A DNA stretch of 64,000 bases, taken from NCBI GenBank assembly GCA_019636735.1, contig JAHBWY010000003.1:186001-250000 (forward strand), given 5' to 3'. This stretch comes from Phycisphaeraceae bacterium (GTDB lineage: Bacteria; Planctomycetota; Phycisphaerae; Phycisphaerales; SM1A02). The notes below the pieces were generated by a model that saw nothing but the letters and a program-made list of their open reading frames with translations, made no database searches and was not told the DNA's origin. Positions 36,819 through 43,660 of the stretch are shown piece after piece. The position numbers and the translations under genes are program-made. Within the stretch, counting starts at the first letter, position 1. Each line of letters begins with the position of its first letter.

Positions 36819-37055
36819 TCAGCGCAGCCGTTCGCCGTCAATCGTGAGCGGCGTGGTGCGCTTCGGGGCGTCGGCTGAGCAGCCGGGGCAGGTGGCTTTG
36901 CGACCGCGCGATGGCAGGAGCGGGCGAACGATGGCGATGGCGGCGCCGATCGCCAGGAGCGTGACGAGCCAGAACTGCCAGTCGCCCACAGGTAGCGACG
37001 CCATGAGGCTCTGCGCAACCGGGAGATGCGCCGTTCCGTGAAGACCGGTCATCAT
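36819..37055 (-). CDS. FeoB-associated Cys-containing membrane protein
   Basis: 78 residues: one hydrophobic helix (FWLVTLLAIGAAIAIV, about residues 27-42) followed by a basic stretch and a CPGCSADAPKRT knuckle. This architecture matches the small FeoB-associated Cys-rich proteins that accompany FeoB in bacteria without FeoC. Its ATG at 37055 overlaps the feoB stop (ATGA), confirming the operon. Role in iron uptake is by association. Confidence 0.8.
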   Translation of the reverse strand: MMTGLHGTAHLPVAQSLMASLPVGDWQFWLVTLLAIGAAIAIVRPLLPSRGRKATCPGCSADAPKRTTPLTIDGERLR

Positions 37056-39130
37056 GCAGAGGCTCCAGCCATGATGGCCACATGGTAGGCGATCCACGCT
37101 GCCATCCATGCAAGGCCGCTCATCCAGATGAACTGGAGCGCCATCCACCCCCAGCTTCCGCTCTCGCGCTTGACCAGCACCATCGTGGGAAGGCACTGCA
37201 TCGCCAGCACGAAGAAGACCAGCACGCTCCAACTCGTTGCAGCAGTGAAGACGGGAGCGCCATCGTCGCGCGTCATCGAACGCACTGCAGCGATGGCGCC
37301 CAGCTCGTCGTCGTCGCCTTGCGGCCCCTCGGCGAGCACCGACATCGTCGAAGTGAACACTTCGCGCGCAAGAAAGCTTGTCAGGACGCCCACCGTGAGC
37401 TGTCGATCAAAGCCAAGCGGGCTGAAGAGGGGTTCGAACAGGGAACCGAGGCGTCCGGCGAAGCTGCCCGCCTGCTGAACGCGGCCCTGAAGACGGTCGG
37501 CATCGTCGCTCAGTTCGGCGGCCTCCTCGGTTGCACCGCGCTCCTCGGCGGCGCTCGCCTGAGCCCTGAGGTCAGCGACCTCGGCGCCCTCGTCGGCAAT
37601 GGGATAGGCGCTCAACCACCACATGACGATCGAGATCGCGAGGATCACGCTGCCGGCATTGCGAAGAAAGAGGCGACCTCGCTCCCACATCGTGATCGCC
37701 GCCGTGCGCAGGCTCGGCCAGCGATAGTCGGGCAACTCGATGACCATTGGACGCGATCGGCCTCGCAGGAGCGTCGATCGCACGAGAAGGGCCGTGAAGA
37801 GCCCCGCGAGGGCACCCAGCGCATAGCAGCCCACAAAAGCGAGTGCCGCGGCGACGGGGCGATCGATGAAGAGGATGGAGACGACCAGGGTGTACACGGG
37901 CAGTCGCGCGGAGCAGCTCATGAATGGCGCGACAAAGATCGCCGCCAGTCGGTCGCGCCGATCGGGGATCAGTCGCGTGGAGAGGACGCCCGGCAGGGCG
38001 CAGGCGTGGCTTGAGAGGAGCGGCACGAAGGCCTGTCCCGGAAGTCCGAAGCGCGACATCACTCGATCGACTGCGATGGCGGCTCGCGCAAGGTAGCCGG
38101 AGTCCTCGAGCAGCGAAATCAGGAAGAAGAGCAGGCAGATCTGCGGAAGGAAGACGAGCGCAATGCCGACACCCGCAATGACGCCATCGATGATGAGATC
38201 GCGGAACGCACCCTCGGGCAGCACCGTGGACACCGCCTCGCCGAGCGAGGCGATCAGCCAGTCAATTCCATCCATCGGAAAGGTGGCGACCCAGAAGATC
38301 GCCGTGAAGAGGGCCACCATCACCACGGCGAAGGCACCGATGCCCAGCAGCGGATGCGTCAGCAGGAGGTCGGCTCGTTCATGGATCGACTCGCGCTCAT
38401 GGTGAGCCGCCGGGCCGCCGACGGCCGAAGCCACAGCGGTCTCCGTCGCCCACTCGGCCACGGCATTGGATGCCTCGGGGTTCGCGGGAAGCTGCGCCGA
38501 ACGAGCCGCGAACTTCGCCTCGCTCCAGCCCTCACTCGCTTCGCGCTCCACAGTGTGAAGGAGTTGGTCAAGGCCATGGCCGCTCCTCGCCGAAATGGGA
38601 ACGACCGGACACCCCAGTCGCCGCGAGAGCTCGCTCGCATCGATCGAGAGGCCGCGTCGCTGCGCGACATCGACCAGGTTGAGCGCCACGACCATCGGCA
38701 GGTGCCGTCGCAGCGCGGCCTGCACGAACTGGAGGTTTCGCGCGAGGTTCGTCGCATCAATCACGAGGATCGCGGCGTCGGGTACGCAGTCGCCGATGCG
38801 CCCCTCGATGCACTCGGCGCAGATGCGCGACTCGGGCAGTTCGAGCGACAGGCTGTAGGTGCCCGGAAGGTCGATCAGTTCATGCGTGCTGTTCGTGCCT
38901 CGCCATGCACCGGAGTGGCGCTCCACGGTGCTGCCGGGGAAGTTCGCGGTCTTTGCGCGCAGTCCGCAGAGGCGGTTGAAGAGCGTCGTCTTTCCCGTGT
39001 TCGGGTTGCCCAAGAGCGCAATGCGCCAACCCGCGGAGGTGCTGCCTCGCTTCGTCGGAGGGTGCGTCTCGCCCCCGGGGGCGGAGCCATGGGGCGGCGC
39101 TGGATCAGCGGCGCTCGGCGTCGGAGTCAT
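37052..39130 (-). CDS. feoB: Ferrous iron transport GTPase/permease FeoB
   Basis: 692 residues. The N-terminal G domain has G1 LLGNPNTGKTTLFN, the switch region NFPGSTVE, G3 DLPGTYSLS and G4 NLVD. It is followed by a linker and the membrane part with two gate regions, including FMSCSARLPVYTLV with the conserved Cys. A 45-residue coiled-coil-like segment (AEVADLRAQASAAEERGATEE and on) lies between the two halves of the membrane domain. It moves Fe(II) across the inner membrane. The start at 39130 lies within feoA (26-bp overlap); the first 30 residues are Pro-rich and disordered. Confidence 0.95.
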   Translation of the reverse strand: MTPTPSAADPAPPHGSAPGGETHPPTKRGSTSAGWRIALLGNPNTGKTTLFNRLCGLRAKTANFPGSTVERHSGAWRGTNSTHELIDLPGTYSLSLELPESRICAECIEGRIGDCVPDAAILVIDATNLARNLQFVQAALRRHLPMVVALNLVDVAQRRGLSIDASELSRRLGCPVVPISARSGHGLDQLLHTVEREASEGWSEAKFAARSAQLPANPEASNAVAEWATETAVASAVGGPAAHHERESIHERADLLLTHPLLGIGAFAVVMVALFTAIFWVATFPMDGIDWLIASLGEAVSTVLPEGAFRDLIIDGVIAGVGIALVFLPQICLLFFLISLLEDSGYLARAAIAVDRVMSRFGLPGQAFVPLLSSHACALPGVLSTRLIPDRRDRLAAIFVAPFMSCSARLPVYTLVVSILFIDRPVAAALAFVGCYALGALAGLFTALLVRSTLLRGRSRPMVIELPDYRWPSLRTAAITMWERGRLFLRNAGSVILAISIVMWWLSAYPIADEGAEVADLRAQASAAEERGATEEAAELSDDADRLQGRVQQAGSFAGRLGSLFEPLFSPLGFDRQLTVGVLTSFLAREVFTSTMSVLAEGPQGDDDELGAIAAVRSMTRDDGAPVFTAATSWSVLVFFVLAMQCLPTMVLVKRESGSWGWMALQFIWMSGLAWMAAWIAYHVAIMAGASA

Positions 39131-39416
39131 GGCAGGGGGTCACAAGGATCTTGCTCGCCACCGAACCGGCCAGGCCGAGGCGAGTCGAGTCGACCTGCAC
39201 GATGCATGGTGTGCCGGGCCGACAGACCCTGACTGTGCAGCGATCGTATAGGCCCATGGCGCGAAGAAGACAGCGCTCCTCTTCAGGCAGGTGCGTGAGC
39301 GTGGAGCAGTCCACCACCGCGCGGTCGCCCCGCTTGAGCTGAGTCAAGGGGACGCGGCGATCGGGAGCGGGGGTGTTGGCGTGGCCGGGAAGGGTCGGCA
39401 TCGGAGGAGGACTCAT
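39105..39416 (-). CDS. feoA: FeoA-type SH3-like iron transport accessory protein
   Basis: 103 residues. The small beta-barrel FeoA pattern is VPLTQLKRGDRAVVDCSTL, LLRAMGLYDRCTVRVCR (the LxxMGL signature), and VDSTRLGLAGSVASKILV. It works with FeoB in ferrous iron uptake. The first 20 residues are Pro-rich and the true start may be slightly later. A Fur-box-like repeat and a TAGGAT hexamer lie upstream, so iron repression is likely. Confidence 0.92.
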   Translation of the reverse strand: MSPPPMPTLPGHANTPAPDRRVPLTQLKRGDRAVVDCSTLTHLPEEERCLLRAMGLYDRCTVRVCRPGTPCIVQVDSTRLGLAGSVASKILVTPCHDSDAERR

Positions 39417-39443
39417 GGGGAACGAGGCCTGGGCAGGCCACGA

Positions 39444-39474
39444 ATCCTAGCAGGTCGTTGCGAATGAGTCTCAA
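39444..39474 (-). promoter_or_regulatory. feoA promoter with Fur-box-like repeat
   Basis: On the minus strand TTGAGACTCATTCGCAA (39474-39458) matches a Fur 7-1-7 box at 10 of 14 symmetric positions. Its TTGAGA can be a -35 box, and TAGGAT (39449-39444) follows after 19 bp. It lies between the BFD-like gene and feoA. Confidence 0.5.
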
Positions 39475-39783
39475 TTACCCGGGGCCCATGGCGTCCGGGG
39501 GCGCAGGAGGATCACTCCCCTCGCTGGGGCGTTCGCCGGTCGCACGGTAGTGCACCCGCTGAGAGGCATATTCCTCGGGCGAGATTCTCAGGTCGGGAAA
39601 CACGCCTCTCTCGTACTGCCCGTGCAGGTGCTTCAGAAAGGGAATGCACCAGTGACAGCCGGTGCCCGCTCCCAGGCACTCGCTGAGTTGGCTGGGCACC
39701 GTCGGCTTCGTTCGCACCATGAAGTGGCGGAGCTTTCGAAGGCTCACCCGGAAGCAGAGACAGACATGGTCGTCGGGATTCAC
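39475..39783 (-). CDS. BFD-like [2Fe-2S] ferredoxin domain protein
   Basis: 102 residues. DHVCLCFRVSLRKLRHFM and LGAGTGCHWCIPFLKHL give four cysteines in the CxC and CxxC arrangement of the bacterioferritin-associated-ferredoxin domain, which carries a 2Fe-2S cluster. BFD releases iron from bacterioferritin by reduction, but related domains also occur elsewhere. The C-terminal 35 residues are Pro/Glu-rich. Placement directly before feoA supports an iron role. Its ATG overlaps the stop of the upstream secreted coiled-coil protein (ATGA). Confidence 0.82.
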   Translation of the reverse strand: MNPDDHVCLCFRVSLRKLRHFMVRTKPTVPSQLSECLGAGTGCHWCIPFLKHLHGQYERGVFPDLRISPEEYASQRVHYRATGERPSEGSDPPAPPDAMGPG

Positions 39784-40739
39784 GGCGCGGCGCCACCGGC
39801 GCCCGGCGGCGCATCCGCTGGAGTTGAGGGTGGCATTCCACCCGGAGCGGTGCCGCCGCTTCCTGAAGGTGCCGAGCGATCCGTGGGCGTGGACGGGCTT
39901 CGTCCGCTGCGCCGCTCCGACGGCACCAGGCTCGTGACCGTGATGCGGAACCCATACTCGACGAATGTCCCGATGAACGGGGGATTGTCGAAAGTGCCTG
40001 CCTCGTACCGCGTGGGGTTCAGCGTGACCTGTGGGATGAAGACACCTCGAAGCGTGAAGTCACCGCCCGCGGTACCGGTTCGAACGGCGAGGTCATAGGG
40101 CCCGGTCTGAGGCTGTTGAAGCTGAATGAAGAAGGGGCGCCCGACATCCGTGCCGGTCGAGGGATCAACACAGATCACCTCCATCCGAATGCTCCGGCCC
40201 GACTGCTCGGTGGAGATGACGCGAACATTCCATGTGATGGGGCGCCGCAACTCGCGGTTCACGCCATTCATCCACCGTTCGACATCGGAGAACCAGCGCC
40301 GGGAGAGCAGCTCATCCGATCCACCTTCCTGCGGGGCTTGCTTCCCCGCGAAGTCGGCGGCGAAGCGAGCGCGAATGGCGTCAAGGATGCTCTGCGAACT
40401 GTCAAGCGGATTCGTGGGCGATGAAGGCGCGGAGCTGGCTGGCCCTGGTGCGTCGCCTGGTGGCGCTGGCGGAGTTGGCGAAGTGGCGTCGGGTGGCGGC
40501 GGCACGCGCCCGGGGCGAGGTTCAGCCGCGGCCTCCTCGAGTTCGCGAATCTTCGCGAGCGCAACGGCGAGGTCGGCCTCGAGCTTCTGGACGCGCTGGC
40601 GCAGACGCTCGTTCTCGAGTCGAAGTTCGCTGTCGCTCTGCGGCGCCAATGGGGCTGCCGCACTCGGCGAGGTCAGGCCGCCAAGGCAACCGAGGGCGAG
40701 CGTGGCCGAGATCACGAGCTTCGAGGCGAAGGTGCACAT
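39780..40739 (-). CDS. Exported coiled-coil/Pro-rich protein of unknown function
   Basis: 319 residues. Signal peptide: ASKLVISATLALGCLGGL then SPSAAA. Next comes a coiled coil (ELRLENERLRQRVQKLEADLAVALAKIRELEE, about residues 38-70), a Pro-rich linker (75-115), a globular part (about 120-265; WFSDVERWMNGVNRELRRPITWNVRVI and GDFTLRGVFIPQVTLN), and a Pro/Gly/Ser-rich tail. No family recognised. The product is periplasmic or surface-bound. It leads the minus-strand iron block and is divergent from the long plus-strand run at 40831. Confidence 0.72.
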   Translation of the reverse strand: MCTFASKLVISATLALGCLGGLTSPSAAAPLAPQSDSELRLENERLRQRVQKLEADLAVALAKIRELEEAAAEPRPGRVPPPPDATSPTPPAPPGDAPGPASSAPSSPTNPLDSSQSILDAIRARFAADFAGKQAPQEGGSDELLSRRWFSDVERWMNGVNRELRRPITWNVRVISTEQSGRSIRMEVICVDPSTGTDVGRPFFIQLQQPQTGPYDLAVRTGTAGGDFTLRGVFIPQVTLNPTRYEAGTFDNPPFIGTFVEYGFRITVTSLVPSERRSGRSPSTPTDRSAPSGSGGTAPGGMPPSTPADAPPGAGGAAP

Positions 40740-40777
40740 GGTGGGGTCCTCTCTTGTTCCGGGCGCGACGCGGGCCG

Positions 40778-40783
40778 ATGATA
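40778..40783 (-). promoter_or_regulatory. -10-like TATCAT of the iron block
   Basis: TATCAT on the minus strand lies 38 nt before the ATG at 40739, with a GGA element close to the ATG. It implies a leader of about 30 nt. Confidence 0.38.
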
Positions 40784-40818
40784 CCGCGGCGGAACTTCGC
40801 TCATTGCGAGTTGAGGGA

Positions 40819-40824
40819 TAGACT
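40819..40824 (+). promoter_or_regulatory. -10-like TAGACT at the head of the 15-kb run
   Basis: TAGACT ends 6 nt before the ATG at 40831, no Shine-Dalgarno. It is 35 bp from the divergent TATCAT. Confidence 0.45.
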
Positions 40825-40830
40825 GTGGGC

Positions 40831-42609
40831 ATGACTTCGAACGACACTTCCAGGGCTTCCGTTCGATCTCTCCCCTCTGTCGAGCGCGTCGTCTCAGTCG
40901 CATCGCGTCGGCGCCGCGCTGCGACGGCATTGACGAGGCTCTTCACAACGGCGGCCATCTCCGCGGGCGCAGTGCTTCTGCTCGTGCTCATCGCGAGAGT
41001 GACACCCGCTCTCGGACTCCCGCCCGACTCAGCGTGGTGGACTTGGTTGATCGCGGCCGCGGCCGCTGTGCCGCTCGTTGCTGCGATCGTGCCGCTCGTT
41101 CGTCGGTCGCCGCTGCTTGACGACGCAATTGAAGTCGATCGACGCCTTGACCTCAGAGACCGCCTGTCGAGCGCGGTGTCGCTCGTGCGCGACGATGCGC
41201 CCTTCGCCGTGGCCGCGGTCCATGACGGCGAAGCGCTCGCGCGTGATCGATCGCTGCCTGCGCGAATCGCGAAGGCCTTTGCTGTTCAGGCGCCTCGGAC
41301 CTGGTGGGTCGCGCCAGTGGTCGCGCTCGCTGCGTTCATGGCGCTCTGGCTTTTGCCCCAGTTCGACCCATGGTCGAGTGGTGCCGCCACGCGACAGGAG
41401 ATTCAGCAGGCACGCGATGAGACCCTGCGCGAGGTGGAGGGCATTGTCAGGCAGATCGAGGAGAACCCCGAGCTTGCCGCCGCTCTCTCTGAGGATCTCG
41501 AAATGGCCCTCAAGGACCTTGAGCTCTCGACGCCCAAGGCACCCGAAGAGATTCGTCGCGAGGGGCTGCGCAAGCTCACCGAACTTGCCAACAAGCTCGA
41601 TGACCTGCTGAAGGACGAGAAGATGCAGGCGCTTGAGGCGCTGAAAGACCAGCTCGCATCCCTCGAACTGCCCTCGTCGCCCGAAGCAGCGAAGTTCGCC
41701 GAGGCGCTCAAGCGTGGCGACTTCGGACGAGCCCACGAGGCGCTCAAGGCGCTTCAGGAAGAGCTGCGCGAAGGCACCCTCTCCGAGGAACAGCGAGAAG
41801 CGCTCGCCGAGGCGCTTGAGCAGATGGCGGAACAGCTCGCCAGCAGCGAGGCGGAGCGATCGGCGCTTGAGGATGCGCTACGAGCGGCCGGGCTCGATCC
41901 GGACCTTGCCGCCAATCCGAGCGCGATGCAGCAAGCCGTTGAGAACAGCCAGAACTTGAATGAAGCGCAGAGGCAGGCCCTGCGCGAGGCGATGAAGAGC
42001 CAGCAGAAGGCGTCCGAGATGCGCCGCGAACTGGCCGAACGAATGAGCAAGATGTCCAGCCAGTGCAAGGGCGGACAGGATTCCAAGGATGGTGGCGAGC
42101 CCGGTTCATGCATGTCGGAGACTCTCAGCCAACTCGAGATGCAGCAGGTCATGCGAATGCAGGCCGACGCGGCGCGGAGCGCATGCAGGGACGGCAAGGC
42201 GAGCATGTGCTCCGGCGGAAGCTGCTCCGGTACTGGCAGTGGAGCGGCCGATGGCAACGGGCAGGGCACCAGTGGTGGCATCGGATCGGGATTTCGACCG
42301 GAGATGCGGACGGCAACTCGGACCCGGGTCGAGCAGGCCAGCGGTCGCAAAGAGGGCGCCGATGTGATTGCCCGCGAGTTCATCGAGGGCGCACCGATCG
42401 TCGGTGAGAGCCATGCCGTCCTGCGTCGAGTCGAAGTGAACGCGACGGCAGTCGCTGAGGAAGGGAGTGACGACGATCCGATCCCGCCTCACCTCCAGTC
42501 GGTCCACAAGCAGTACTTCGGAACGCTCCGGCGCGAGATCGAGGCCCGTCGCCGCGCCGCGGAGTCAGCGGCTCCCGCACCGGCTGAGGCGGCGCCGGAG
42601 GCGCGTTGA
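40831..42609 (+). CDS. Membrane-anchored coiled-coil protein with Cys/Gly-rich segment
   Basis: 592 residues. Hydrophobic helices lie near 35-57, 68-88 and 155-175 (VAPVVALAAFMALWLLPQF). A long Glu/Leu/Ala coiled coil follows (about 190-420; ARDETLREVEGIVRQIEENP and many heptads). Around 410-475 there is a Cys/Gly/Ser-rich part with single cysteines (SSQCKGG, GSCMSE, SACRDG, MCSGGSCSG). The C-terminus (AREFIEGAPIVGESHAVLRR) is basic-acidic mixed. I recognise no family, but similar proteins flank MoxR/VWA clusters in planctomycetes. It leads the plus-strand run and is 4 bp from the iron-binding lipoprotein gene. Confidence 0.75.
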   Translation: MTSNDTSRASVRSLPSVERVVSVASRRRRAATALTRLFTTAAISAGAVLLLVLIARVTPALGLPPDSAWWTWLIAAAAAVPLVAAIVPLVRRSPLLDDAIEVDRRLDLRDRLSSAVSLVRDDAPFAVAAVHDGEALARDRSLPARIAKAFAVQAPRTWWVAPVVALAAFMALWLLPQFDPWSSGAATRQEIQQARDETLREVEGIVRQIEENPELAAALSEDLEMALKDLELSTPKAPEEIRREGLRKLTELANKLDDLLKDEKMQALEALKDQLASLELPSSPEAAKFAEALKRGDFGRAHEALKALQEELREGTLSEEQREALAEALEQMAEQLASSEAERSALEDALRAAGLDPDLAANPSAMQQAVENSQNLNEAQRQALREAMKSQQKASEMRRELAERMSKMSSQCKGGQDSKDGGEPGSCMSETLSQLEMQQVMRMQADAARSACRDGKASMCSGGSCSGTGSGAADGNGQGTSGGIGSGFRPEMRTATRTRVEQASGRKEGADVIAREFIEGAPIVGESHAVLRRVEVNATAVAEEGSDDDPIPPHLQSVHKQYFGTLRREIEARRRAAESAAPAPAEAAPEAR

Positions 42610-42613
42610 GGTG

Positions 42614-43660
42614 ATGGCGCCGCGCGTCGTGGCGGCGTGGTCATGCGGCATCACTCCGCGCGCGTGGACCGCATGCGTCGTCCTGCTGGCGCTCGCCGGC
42701 GGGATGATCTCCTGCCGCGGGGATCGAGAGCAGGAAGTGGTCGTCTACACCGCGCTTGACGATCACGCGGCGCGCCCCGTGCTTCGGCTCTTCACGGAAC
42801 GGACGGGCGTGCGAGTCCGCCCGCTCTACGACACCGAGGTCAACAAGACGGCGGCGCTCGCGGCGCGGTTGAGAGCCGAGAGGGAGCGACCACGGGCCGA
42901 TCTCTTCTGGTCGGGGGAGGCTGTTCACGCAGGACGGTTGGCTGCCGAGGGCATTCTCGAAGGCGGCGCCGATGGTCTCACTCCCACCATGCTTCGAGGC
43001 CGGGTGCTGGTCTTTGATCCAGCTCGCGTCGAGCGCGAGGAGGTTCCCACCGAATGGTGGGAGCTCTCGCAGGAGCGCTACGCCGGGCGCCTCGTCATGG
43101 CCGATCCTCGTTTCGGTTCAACCGGCGGTCACATGGCCGCGATGTATGCGATGGCGCAGGAGCGAGGCACCCCTGAACGGTTCGAGGCTTGGGCGCGGGA
43201 CCTGAATCGCCATGGCGTTCGGCGCTTGACTTCGGGAAACGCCGGAGTCGTCCGAGCGGTGGCCGCAGGCGAGGCGGACTTCGGCATGACCGACATCGAC
43301 GATGTGATGGCCTATCTCGCCCAACCCGGCGCGAAGTCGCTCGAGTACGCCGTTCTGCGACACGGCCCGAATCCTGGCGAGGGTCCTTTCCTCGTGATCG
43401 GCGTGGCGGGCATCGTGACCGCGGCGCCCAATCGCAAGGGCGCGCAGCGGCTGCTCGAATTCCTTGCGACCGATGAGGCGCAGCGGGCGCTCGAAGAGGC
43501 GGCGCCCGGCTTCTTTGCCTTGGACGCAGGAGAAGGGATCGGCCTTGCCGATGGCCTTCGAGTTGACGCCGCAGCCGTTGAAGCAGCGCTGCCGCGGGCG
43601 ATCGAGGCGCTGCTCGGTGTCGGGTCAGCCTCCGAGCCCGGGGCGGGCTCCGAAACATGA
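42614..43660 (+). CDS. FbpA-like Fe(III)-type ABC substrate-binding lipoprotein
   Basis: 348 residues. Signal peptide with a lipoprotein-like end (CVVLLALAGGMISC, Cys about residue 36). The mature part opens VVVYTALDDHAARPVLRLFTE and continues DTEVNKTAALAARLRAE and PRADLFWSGEAVHAGRLAAEGIL, the pattern of the iron(III)/FbpA-AfuA binding-protein cluster. GHMAAMYAMAQERG, LTSGNAGVVRAVAAGEADFGMTD and GVAGIVTAAPNRKGAQRLLEF are further family segments. It should sit on the outer face of the inner membrane and bind ferric iron or a similar anion-metal complex. It overlaps the permease gene by 4 bp. No matching ATPase gene is in the window. Confidence 0.87.
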   Translation: MAPRVVAAWSCGITPRAWTACVVLLALAGGMISCRGDREQEVVVYTALDDHAARPVLRLFTERTGVRVRPLYDTEVNKTAALAARLRAERERPRADLFWSGEAVHAGRLAAEGILEGGADGLTPTMLRGRVLVFDPARVEREEVPTEWWELSQERYAGRLVMADPRFGSTGGHMAAMYAMAQERGTPERFEAWARDLNRHGVRRLTSGNAGVVRAVAAGEADFGMTDIDDVMAYLAQPGAKSLEYAVLRHGPNPGEGPFLVIGVAGIVTAAPNRKGAQRLLEFLATDEAQRALEEAAPGFFALDAGEGIGLADGLRVDAAAVEAALPRAIEALLGVGSASEPGAGSET

